From Pseudonocardia petroleophila (lineage in GTDB: Bacteria > Actinomycetota > Actinomycetes > Mycobacteriales > Pseudonocardiaceae), in contig NZ_CP060131.1 in the NCBI RefSeq assembly GCF_014235185.1, positions 1,123,501 through 1,187,500 on the forward strand: 64,000 nucleotides of DNA, read 5' to 3'. Shown piece by piece: positions 8,269-15,039 of this stretch. Below the pieces are notes generated by a model. That model saw only the letters and a list, made by a program, of their open reading frames with translations, did no database searches and had not been told where the DNA came from. Positions within the stretch are counted from its first letter, which is position 1, and each line of letters begins with the position of its first letter. A program made the translations under genes and the position numbers.

Positions 8269-8936
8269 ACCGGCGCGTGATCGTGGCCCTGACCGGCGCG
8301 TCGGGGGCCGTCTACGGGATTCGGGCGCTGGAGATGCTCCGCGAGCTGCCCGACGTCGAGACGCACCTGGTGCTGACGAAGGCCGCGCGGGCCACGATCG
8401 ACCACGAGACCGACCTGGCGGTGGCCGACGTGCGGGCGCTCGCCGACGTCGTCCACAGCGACGGCGACCTGGGCGCCCCGATCTCCAGCGGCTCGTTCCG
8501 CACGGCCGGGATGCTGGTGGCGCCGTGCAGCGTCAAGACGCTCTCGGGCATCGCCACCAGCTACGACGACACGCTCGTGGTGCGCGCGGCCGACGTCGTG
8601 CTCAAGGAGCGGCGCCCGCTGGTGCTGCTGCTGCGCGAGACCCCGCTGCATGCCGGGCACATCCGGCTGATGGCCGACGTGACGGCGTCAGGCGCGATCG
8701 TGATGCCGCCGGTGCCGGCGTTCTACACGCGGCCGGTCACGATCGCCGACATCATCGACCACACCGTCGGGCGGGCGCTGGACGCGCTGGGGATCGAGAC
8801 CGACCACGTGCAGCGCTGGGACGGGCAGCGCGGCGCGCCGGCTCAACCCGTCGACTTCGACAGGATCGCCAGGAACGCCGCGATCGGGGCCGAGGTGAGC
8901 GAGGTCTCCCGCCAGACCACGCCCAGCTCGCGGTAG
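8265..8936 (+). CDS. UbiX family flavin prenyltransferase
   Basis: A 223-residue UbiX/Pad1-type enzyme that joins dimethylallyl phosphate to FMN, making the cofactor for the UbiD protein encoded just upstream. It has the N-terminal TGASGAVYG loop (from residue 10), SSGSF, a PCSVKTL motif and LLLRETPLH near the end of the core. The core looks complete at about residue 188. The last 35 residues or so are extra and read through the 3' end of the convergent LysR gene, giving a 94-base antisense overlap. ATGA overlap with ubiD confirms co-translation. Confidence 0.9.
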   Translation: MNRRVIVALTGASGAVYGIRALEMLRELPDVETHLVLTKAARATIDHETDLAVADVRALADVVHSDGDLGAPISSGSFRTAGMLVAPCSVKTLSGIATSYDDTLVVRAADVVLKERRPLVLLLRETPLHAGHIRLMADVTASGAIVMPPVPAFYTRPVTIADIIDHTVGRALDALGIETDHVQRWDGQRGAPAQPVDFDRIARNAAIGAEVSEVSRQTTPSSR

Positions 8937-9718
8937 GCCCCCGGGTCGCAGACGGGCACGACGTCGGTGGTGTCGTGGCCGAGCGCCAGGCGCGGCAGCA
9001 GGGCCACCCCCATCCCGGCGCGCACCATGCCGCGCACGATCGAGAGCTGCCCGGTCTCCAGCGCGATCCGCGGCGTGACCCCGGCCTGGGCCCACAGCCG
9101 GTCGGCGAGGTCGCGCAGGCCGTAGCCGCGGCGCATGGCGACGGTCTCGGCGTCCGGCAGGTCGCGCAGCCACACGCCGGGACGGCCGCGCAGCGGATGG
9201 CCGGGCGGGACCAGCAGCACGACCGGCTCGCGCACCAGGGTGCGGGCGGCGAGCCCGGCGGAGGTGGCGGGCATGCGGGTGACGGCGAGGTCCAGCGTGC
9301 CCGCCGTCACCATCTGCTCGAACTCCCGCGAGACGTCGTGCTCAACCAGGTGCACGGTGACCTCGGGGTGCTCGGCCCGGAACCGCGCGACGACCTCGGG
9401 CAGCAGCTGCGCACCGACGCTGGGCAGCACGCCCACGGTGACCTGCCCGCCCCGCGCCTCGGAGACGGCGGTGACGCGCTCCCGGGCCTCCTCCATCTCG
9501 GCGAGCGCCCGGACCGCGTGCTCCCGCAACACCTCTCCGGCCGCGGTGAGCACGACGCGGCGGCCGGTGCGCTCGAACAGCGCGGCCCCGACGGTCTGCT
9601 CCAGCTTGCGGATCTGCACCGACAGCGACGGCTGGGCGAGAAACAGCCGCGCCGCCGCGCGGGTGAAGCTGCCCTCCTCGGCGACGGCGACGAAGTAGCG
9701 CAACTGGTGGAGCTCCAT
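8843..9718 (-). CDS. LysR family transcriptional regulator
   Basis: A 291-residue LTTR. The winged helix-turn-helix is at residues 1-60 (MELHQLRYFVAVAEEGSFTR, then AQPSLSVQIRKLE), followed by the effector-binding domain. A good ribosome binding site (AGGAGG) precedes the ATG. It is convergent with the UbiD/UbiX operon and divergent from the MFS gene at 9806. By the usual LTTR logic it may control that transporter and its own gene from the shared 87-base gap, and perhaps the catabolic operon in trans. The ligand is unknown. Confidence 0.9.
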   Translation of the reverse strand: MELHQLRYFVAVAEEGSFTRAAARLFLAQPSLSVQIRKLEQTVGAALFERTGRRVVLTAAGEVLREHAVRALAEMEEARERVTAVSEARGGQVTVGVLPSVGAQLLPEVVARFRAEHPEVTVHLVEHDVSREFEQMVTAGTLDLAVTRMPATSAGLAARTLVREPVVLLVPPGHPLRGRPGVWLRDLPDAETVAMRRGYGLRDLADRLWAQAGVTPRIALETGQLSIVRGMVRAGMGVALLPRLALGHDTTDVVPVCDPGAYRELGVVWRETSLTSAPIAAFLAILSKSTG

Positions 9719-9805
9719 CGGACCACCTCCTGACCGTATGTTTCGTACCATTTCCTCCGCATGATCGGTACCGCAGGCCCTGAAGTGCCCATTAGCATTG
9801 CTCAC
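9719..9805. promoter_or_regulatory. Divergent promoter region, LysR gene / MFS gene
   Basis: This 87-base gap holds the LysR ribosome binding site on the minus strand. It also holds an inverted pair GTACC...GGTAC (17-base spacer, around 9746-9772) that could be an LTTR site. A -10-like TAGCAT at 9793-9798, exactly 7 bases before the ATG at 9806, suggests a leaderless MFS transcript. Confidence 0.45.
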
Positions 9806-10978
9806 ATGAGTCCTGGTGCGAGGGCCGTGCTGGGCGCCGTCACGACCACGACGGTGTCGGTGCTGCCGGTTTTCCTCACGGCCGGGCTGGCCGTGCAGAT
9901 CTCCGCCGAGCTGGGCTTCGACCCGGCCGGGCTCGGCCTGGTGGTGGCCCTGTTCTTCGGCGTCAGCGCGCTCGCCTCGCTGCCGTGCGGGTGGCTGGTC
10001 GAGCGGTACGGGTCGGGCCCGACGAGCCGGCTCGCGGTGCTCGGCGCGGCCCTCGTGATGGCGGCCGTGGCGCTGTTCGCCCGCTCCTACCCCGCGCTCG
10101 TGGCGATCCTGCTGGGCAGCGCCTGGTGCAACGTGCTGGGCCAGCTCGCCGCGAACCTGACGCTCGCGCGGTACGTGCCCGCGGACCGGCTCGGGCTCTC
10201 CTTCGGCGTCAAGCAGGCCGCGATCCCGGCGGCCACGCTGCTGGCCGGGGCCTCCGTGCCCGCCGTCGCGTTGACGCTGGGCTGGCGCTGGGCCTTCGTC
10301 ATGGGTGCGGGGCTGGCGCTCGCCGCGCTGCTGGTGGCCCCGCGCGACACCGCGGGTCGCGAGCCCACCCCGGCGACCCCGGGCGAGCGGGCCACCGGCG
10401 CGCTCTCGGTGATCGGCCTCGCGGCCGGGCTGGCCGCCGCCTCGTCGTCGGCGCTGGGGATCTTCCTGGTCGCCTCCGCCGTCGACCAGGGCATCGACCC
10501 GGCCGCGGCCGGGCTGACGCTCACCCTGGGCAGCGTCGTCGGGCTCACGCTGCGGCTGCTGCACGGGTGGGCGGCCGACCGCCGCTCCGGCGGGCACGTC
10601 GCCGTCGTCGCGGGATCACTGGTGCTCGGCGCGGGCGGGCTCGCGCTGCTCGCCGTGCCCGGCACGCCCGCGCTGGTGATCGGCACGGTGCTCGGGTTCG
10701 GGCTCGGCTGGGCGTGGCCGGGGCTGCTGCAGTTCGCGGTCGTGCGGCTCAACCCGTCGGCGCCCGCGGCGGCCACGTCGATCGTGCAGGTCGGGGTGTA
10801 CGGCGGCGGCTTCGTGGGGCCCGTCGGCTTCGGGTTCCTGGCCGCGCACGTCTCGTTCCCTACGGCGTGGCTGGTCGGCGCGGTGACGATGCTGGTCGCC
10901 GCCGCGCTGATGGGGCTGGGCCGGCGGATGCTGGTGGCGCATCAGGCCAGCCGGTCGGCCAGCGCGATCGCGTCGTAG
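9806..10978 (+). CDS. MFS transporter
   Basis: A 390-residue membrane protein with about 12 hydrophobic helices. The conserved loop after helix 2 is GWLVERYGSGPTSR. It resembles the CynX/NimT-like or general sugar/organic-anion MFS exporters and importers, and no substrate can be assigned. The ATG at 9806 is chosen over one at 9761 because of the -10 element 7 bases upstream and because it starts just before the first membrane segment. It is divergent from the LysR gene. The 3' end overlaps the convergent DUF72 gene by 37 bases. Confidence 0.82.
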   Translation: MSPGARAVLGAVTTTTVSVLPVFLTAGLAVQISAELGFDPAGLGLVVALFFGVSALASLPCGWLVERYGSGPTSRLAVLGAALVMAAVALFARSYPALVAILLGSAWCNVLGQLAANLTLARYVPADRLGLSFGVKQAAIPAATLLAGASVPAVALTLGWRWAFVMGAGLALAALLVAPRDTAGREPTPATPGERATGALSVIGLAAGLAAASSSALGIFLVASAVDQGIDPAAAGLTLTLGSVVGLTLRLLHGWAADRRSGGHVAVVAGSLVLGAGGLALLAVPGTPALVIGTVLGFGLGWAWPGLLQFAVVRLNPSAPAAATSIVQVGVYGGGFVGPVGFGFLAAHVSFPTAWLVGAVTMLVAAALMGLGRRMLVAHQASRSASAIAS

Positions 10979-11754
10979 GGGGCGTGCACCTTGGCGTCGT
11001 TGTCGAAGTAGACGACGACGTCGAGCCCGGCGGCGCGCCACGCGGCGACCCGCGCGGCCCAGGCGTCGAGGGCGCCGGGGGTGTACCCGCCCGCGTACAG
11101 CTCGTCCTGCCCGTGCAGCCGGACGTAGGCGAAGTCGGCGGTGAGCTCGTCGAACACCGGCCAGGTGCCCGCGGAGTCGGCCCGCACGAGCGCGACGCCG
11201 TGCTCGCGCAGCAACGCGGCGAACGCCGGGTCCCGGAAGCTCTCGTGCCGCGGTTCGATCGCGTGCCGCAGCGGGCGGTCGGCGTCCGTCGCGAGGTGCG
11301 CGCGGCCCGCCACGCGCTCGTCGTGGCGGCCCGCGAGGCCGACCGCGGCGGTGGTCGTGGCCGGCAGGAGCGCGAGGAAGGCGGCGACCCGGTCGCGGTC
11401 GAAGCGCATCCGGGGCGGGAGCTGCCACAGCAGCGGCCCCAGCTTGGGGCCGAGCGCGAGCACACCGGAGGCCAGGAAGTTCGCCACCGGCGCCTCGACG
11501 TCGCGCAGCTGCTTCAGGTGCGTGACGAACCGCGGGCCCTTGACGGCGAACACGAAGTCGCCGGGCGTCTCCGCAGCCCAGGCCCGGTAGCTCTCCGGGC
11601 GCTGCAGGGCGTAGAAGGACCCGTTGATCTCGATGCTGTCGACGCGCCGCGAGAGGTACTCCAGCTCGCGGCGCTGCGGCAGCCCCTCGGGGTAGAACGT
11701 GCGGCGCCACGGCGGGTAGCGCCACCCCGACGTGCCCACCCGTACCCGTGTCAT
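10942..11754 (-). CDS. DUF72 (YecE-like) family protein
   Basis: A 270-residue TIM-barrel-like DUF72 protein. The hallmark N-terminal VGTSGWRYPPWR...FYP, SIEINGSFYALQR and FAVKGPRFVTH motifs are clear, with YVRLHGQDELYAGGY and YFDNDAKVHAPYDA toward the end. The biochemical function of the family is not established. The start is ATG with a -10-like CATGCT 8 bases upstream on the same strand. It is divergent from the SDR gene at 11782 with only 27 bases between them, so the two promoters overlap. The C-terminal codons overlap the convergent MFS gene. Confidence 0.88.
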   Translation of the reverse strand: MTRVRVGTSGWRYPPWRRTFYPEGLPQRRELEYLSRRVDSIEINGSFYALQRPESYRAWAAETPGDFVFAVKGPRFVTHLKQLRDVEAPVANFLASGVLALGPKLGPLLWQLPPRMRFDRDRVAAFLALLPATTTAAVGLAGRHDERVAGRAHLATDADRPLRHAIEPRHESFRDPAFAALLREHGVALVRADSAGTWPVFDELTADFAYVRLHGQDELYAGGYTPGALDAWAARVAAWRAAGLDVVVYFDNDAKVHAPYDAIALADRLA

Positions 11755-11781
11755 GACCGGTGAGCATGCAGGATGGGGGCC

Positions 11782-12447
11782 GTGGATGCAGTCATCGTCA
11801 CAGGCGCCGCGGGCGCACTCGGGCACGCGGTCGTCGCCGAGTTCCGCTCGCTCGGCCGGGCCGTCGTGGCGCTGGACCGGGCCGGGGAACGGCTCGACAC
11901 GCTCGGCAGGCAGGAGGGCGTGCACGCCGTGGCCGTCGACCTGTCGAGCCGCGCCGCGGTCCGGGACGCCTTCGCGCAGATCGACGTCGCCTGCGACGCG
12001 CTCGTCGGGCTCGCGGGCGGGTTCACCCCGGGCGCGCTGGCCGACGTCGACGAGGAGACGCTCGAGTCGCTGTGGCGCTCCAACTTCGGCTCCGCGCTGT
12101 GGACCGCACAGGCCGTCGTGACGCTGTTCCGCACCGGCGGGTCGATCGTCACCGTCGGGTCGAAGACCGCCGTGCAGGGCCCCGCGCCCGTCGCGCACGC
12201 CACGAGCAAGGCCGCCGTCGTCCGCCTGACCCAGCTGCTCGCCGACGAGCTGCGCCCGCAGCGGATCCGGGTCAACGCCGTCCTCCCCTCGGTGATCGAC
12301 ACCCCGGCCAACCGCACGTGGATGTCCGAGGAGCTCGGCGCCCGCGCGGTCTCCCCCGCCGCGATCGCGAAGGTCATCGCGTTCCTCTGCGGCCCCGACG
12401 CCGCCCCGATCAGCGGGGCCGCGATCCCCGTCTACGGCGATGCCTGA
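11782..12447 (+). CDS. SDR family protein with catalytic Tyr replaced by His
   Basis: A 221-residue short-chain dehydrogenase-like protein. The glycine-rich motif TGAAGALG is at residues 7-14, and Lys143 of the YxxxK motif is present in HATSKAA. The position of the catalytic Tyr is His139 (codon CAC), and the usual NNAG is GLAGG. It may be a non-catalytic or altered SDR. I chose GTG 11782 because CAGGAT lies 7 bases before it (leaderless pattern); ATG 11773 is the alternative. It overlaps the next gene by 8 bases, and the next three genes (to 13722) look like one operon. Confidence 0.75.
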   Translation: MDAVIVTGAAGALGHAVVAEFRSLGRAVVALDRAGERLDTLGRQEGVHAVAVDLSSRAAVRDAFAQIDVACDALVGLAGGFTPGALADVDEETLESLWRSNFGSALWTAQAVVTLFRTGGSIVTVGSKTAVQGPAPVAHATSKAAVVRLTQLLADELRPQRIRVNAVLPSVIDTPANRTWMSEELGARAVSPAAIAKVIAFLCGPDAAPISGAAIPVYGDA

Positions 12448-13255
12448 TCTGCGGTCGGCCGTCGACGCGGCCCTCGACTGGCCCGTCGAGCACGTCGCGG
12501 TGGCCGTCGTCCGCGCCGACGGCACCGTCCTCGCCACCGCGGGCGACCAGGACCGGGAGTTCCGGCTGGCGTCGGTCACGAAGCTGCTCACCGCGTACGC
12601 GGTGCTGATCGCGGTCGAGGAGGGCGCGGTGGAGTGGGACCAGCCGGCCGGGCCCGACGGGTCCACCGTCCGCCACCTCGCCGCGCACACCTCGGGGCTC
12701 TCCTTCTCCGACGGGGTGGTGCAGGCCGCGCCGGGCACGCGGCGGATCTACTCGAACTCCGGCTTCGACGTGCTGGGCTCGGTCGTGGGCGAGGCCGCCG
12801 GGATGCCGTTCGCGCAGTACCTGCACCTCGCGGTGTGCGAGCCGCTCGGCCTCGCCTCGACCCGGCTCGACGGCTCCCCCGCCGCCGACGGCGTCTCCAC
12901 GGCGGCCGACCTCTCCCGCTTCGCCGCCGAGCTGCAGGCCCCGACGCTGGCGCACACGTTCGACGAGGCGCGCACCGTCGCCTTCCCCGGGCTCGACGGC
13001 ATCCTCCCCGGCTACGGCCGCCAGAAGCCGAACGACTGGGGGCTGGGGTTCGAGATCCGCGACGGGAAGTCGCCGCACTGGACGGGCTCGGACAGCTCGC
13101 CGCGCACGTTCGGCCACTTCGGGCAGGCCGGCACGTTCCTGTGGGTCGACCCGGACGCGGGCGCCGCGTGCGTCGCGCTCACCGACCGGGACTTCTCCGA
13201 CTGGTCGGTCGCGGCCTGGCCCCCGTTCACCGACGGGGTGCTGGCGGCGCTGTGA
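12440..13255 (+). CDS. Serine hydrolase, class C beta-lactamase/esterase fold
   Basis: A 271-residue beta-lactamase-related hydrolase. The nucleophile motif is SVTK (Ser45, Lys48), the second motif YSN (Tyr104-Asn106), and the third HFG (His226) takes the place of KTG/HTG. There is no signal peptide, so it is probably cytoplasmic. That argues for an esterase, amidase or D-aminopeptidase-like role rather than antibiotic defence. At 271 residues it is shorter than typical members (350-400), lacking the helical insertions. It overlaps the SDR gene by 8 bases and the GNAT gene by 4. Confidence 0.85.
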   Translation: MPDLRSAVDAALDWPVEHVAVAVVRADGTVLATAGDQDREFRLASVTKLLTAYAVLIAVEEGAVEWDQPAGPDGSTVRHLAAHTSGLSFSDGVVQAAPGTRRIYSNSGFDVLGSVVGEAAGMPFAQYLHLAVCEPLGLASTRLDGSPAADGVSTAADLSRFAAELQAPTLAHTFDEARTVAFPGLDGILPGYGRQKPNDWGLGFEIRDGKSPHWTGSDSSPRTFGHFGQAGTFLWVDPDAGAACVALTDRDFSDWSVAAWPPFTDGVLAAL

Positions 13256-13722
13256 TCGCCCTCGATCCGTGCACGGCCGAGGACCTCGACGACTTCCTGG
13301 TCCTCGCGCTCGACCCGCGGATCACCGCCCGGATCGGCGACGGCACGCCGTGGAGCCGGGAGACGGCGGTCGCCCGGTTCCGGCGCGGGCTGGCGTCGTG
13401 CGGGCGCGGGGACGGGCTGTGGTTCCTCGCGCGCGACGGCGACGACCTCGTCGGGGTCGTGCTGGGCGAGCTCGACCACCTCGCCGAGATCGAGATCGGC
13501 ATCTGGCTCGCGCCGGACCACTGGGGGCAGGGGCACGGCCGCGCACTGCTCGGGCTGCTGCTGCCGGTGGTGCGCCTGCGCTTCCCGGGCGTCGTGCCGA
13601 CGGCGTACGCGAACGTCGACCACGCCGCGTCCGCGGCGATGCTGCGCGCCGCCGGGTTCGTCGACGACGGCACGCTGACCGGCCGCTACGGCACCGAGGT
13701 GACCCGCTTCGTCGCGCGCTGA
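13252..13722 (+). CDS. GNAT family N-acetyltransferase
   Basis: A 156-residue acetyltransferase. The acetyl-CoA pyrophosphate-binding motif appears as LAPDHWGQGHGRALLG, preceded by a strand EIGIW. ANVDHAASAAMLRAAGFVDDG is the conserved C-terminal motif. It resembles RimJ/RimL-like or small-molecule acetylating members; the acceptor is unknown. The GTG start overlaps the serine hydrolase stop by 4 bases. The convergent M50 gene would end directly after this gene if its frameshift were repaired. Confidence 0.82.
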   Translation: MIALDPCTAEDLDDFLVLALDPRITARIGDGTPWSRETAVARFRRGLASCGRGDGLWFLARDGDDLVGVVLGELDHLAEIEIGIWLAPDHWGQGHGRALLGLLLPVVRLRFPGVVPTAYANVDHAASAAMLRAAGFVDDGTLTGRYGTEVTRFVAR

Positions 13723-14390
13723 TCAGAAACCGAGGAGGCGCCGACCGCCGACCCAGAGGCAGACGATCGCGACGAACAGAACAGAGCGACCCACAGGATC
13801 GCGGGGATCCAGGTGAATCGGGAGAGCTGGGCGGCGTCGGATCCGCTCACGCCCAACCCCTGGCCGAGCAGCGCGCGGATGCCGCCGAACAGCATGAGCC
13901 AGACGAGCGTCACGGCGACCAGCGCCTGCAGGTCGTCGCTGCCCGTCGCGGCCACCCAGCCGATCCCGGCACCCGCGAGGACCACGACGAGGTTGGTGAA
14001 CAGGCCGCGGGCGTGCAGGAACGACCCGATGAGCAGGAGCACCGAGACCCACAGCACCGACCACGACTTCCCCGCGAGCACCAGGTTGGCGCCCGCGAGG
14101 CCGAGCAGCGGTGGGGTCAGGTAGCCGGCGAGGCCGATGAAGATCAGCGACACGCCCCAGCCCGCGTCGAAGACCGTTTCGCCTCCTCCTCCGTCGCCCT
14201 CGTTGACCTTGAACCCTCGCGGGTTGCGTCCGCTCAGCAGCGCGACGACCACGTGCCCGCCCTCGTGGGCCACTGTGGCGATCGACGCGGCCCACGACCC
14301 CGTGAACACCACCAGCAGCAGCGCCACGAACCCGGCCACGTGCACGACGGTCGACCCCGCCGTGACGGGCCCGATCACGTCGCTGACCAT
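13686..14390 (-). CDS. M50 (site-2 protease-like) membrane peptidase, frameshifted C-terminus
   Basis: A 234-residue polytopic membrane protein with the zinc motif HEGGH (His42, Glu43, His46) in the first part, plus about six hydrophobic segments. These are features of the compact M50B peptidases of actinobacteria, which cleave within the membrane. After FTWIPAILWVALF the frame runs into low-complexity sequence. The expected last helix (VLFVAIVCLWVGG) lies in the next frame, which ends at 13723. A 5-bp tandem duplication GAACA GAACA at 13774-13783 explains the shift. Function may be lost or only the last helix altered. The start at ATG 14390 follows a GC-rich leader. Confidence 0.75.
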   Translation of the reverse strand: MVSDVIGPVTAGSTVVHVAGFVALLLVVFTGSWAASIATVAHEGGHVVVALLSGRNPRGFKVNEGDGGGGETVFDAGWGVSLIFIGLAGYLTPPLLGLAGANLVLAGKSWSVLWVSVLLLIGSFLHARGLFTNLVVVLAGAGIGWVAATGSDDLQALVAVTLVWLMLFGGIRALLGQGLGVSGSDAAQLSRFTWIPAILWVALFCSSRSSASGSAVGASSVSDQRATKRVTSVP

Positions 14391-14749
14391 GACGGGGGAT
14401 TCGGCCCCCGGACCTGCGGTGTTACGGCTGTCACCCCGGGAATGGGGCCCGGGGGGACCCGGTTGTACGGGCAGTCCGAGCGAGTGGGACACCAGCTTCC
14501 TGCCCGGGAATCTTCCTGGACCCGGGAGGGTTGAGGAGAGAGTCCGAGCCGGGCGACCTGTGTCCCCGGGTCTCACCGAATTGCCGCCCCACGGGGTGCG
14601 CCACGCGCCGAGAGGCGACCAGCGCCCGGTTCGGACACCTTCTTCCACCCCCACCAGCCCGCCGTGCCCCCGCGATCCGCGGGAGAGCGCGGCTGCCCGG
14701 GCGGCGCCGTCCCCCCACGGTGCCGCCCCCCACACGTCCGGGAGGACCC
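14391..14749. other. 359-base GC-rich leader region between divergent genes
   Basis: No gene is supported here. On the minus strand, leading into the M50 gene, there are several strong hairpins. One has arms GGGGG/CCCCC immediately before the ATG, and a near-repeat GCTCGGACT occurs at two places (about 14543-14551 and 14474-14482). The stretch TGACAGCCGTAACACC followed by GCAGG weakly resembles the core of c-di-AMP (ydaO) riboswitches, but the rest of the consensus is not evident. On the plus strand a clear GGAGGA ribosome binding site precedes 14750. Confidence 0.35.
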
Positions 14750-15010
14750 ATGAAGGGCGACCGCGTCGAGATCGTCATCGACGCCGGATCCGGCACCACG
14801 AAGACCTACGAGGTCGTCGCGACCCGGGCCGGGCGCTCGGTCGGCGTCACGCACTCCCGCGGGGTCGTCGAGGTGGCCGAGTCCACCCGAGGCGGATCCG
14901 TCGTCCGCACGGCCCGGTTCCTGGCCAACCGCGTCCTCGCGCTGGTCGAGCACCCCGCCGCCGACGTCCCCGCCGCCGACGAGATCACACCGGCCCTGCG
15001 GTCGGCCTGA
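14750..15010 (+). CDS. Small protein of unknown function, 86 residues
   Basis: I do not recognise a family. The protein is soluble and slightly acidic. It starts MKGDRVEIVIDAGSGTTKT, where DAGSGTTK resembles the phosphate-binding loop of ASKHA (actin/Hsp70/sugar kinase) proteins, though 86 residues is far too short for that fold. Ser/Thr/Val-rich strands and an Arg-rich helix (RTARFLANRVLALVE) follow. A strong ribosome binding site (GGAGGA, 14741-14746) supports the ATG at 14750. The downstream helicase gene starts 30 bases later, so co-transcription is possible. Confidence 0.6.
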   Translation: MKGDRVEIVIDAGSGTTKTYEVVATRAGRSVGVTHSRGVVEVAESTRGGSVVRTARFLANRVLALVEHPAADVPAADEITPALRSA

Positions 15011-15039
15011 CGGTCCCGCACAGGCACACTGGTTCCACG

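Noticed and set aside
8970..10597. N-terminal extension of the LysR protein by a long upstream open frame
   Set aside because: The extension is antisense to the MFS gene. The LysR helix-turn-helix begins at the ATG at 9718, which has a good ribosome binding site.
12440..13255. Antibiotic-resistance beta-lactamase
   Set aside because: There is no signal peptide, motif three is HFG, and the protein is short; a general serine hydrolase is better supported.
14391..14560. c-di-AMP (ydaO) riboswitch
   Set aside because: Only isolated fragments resemble the consensus, in the wrong spacing, and the downstream gene is not a typical target; kept as a low-interest structured leader only.
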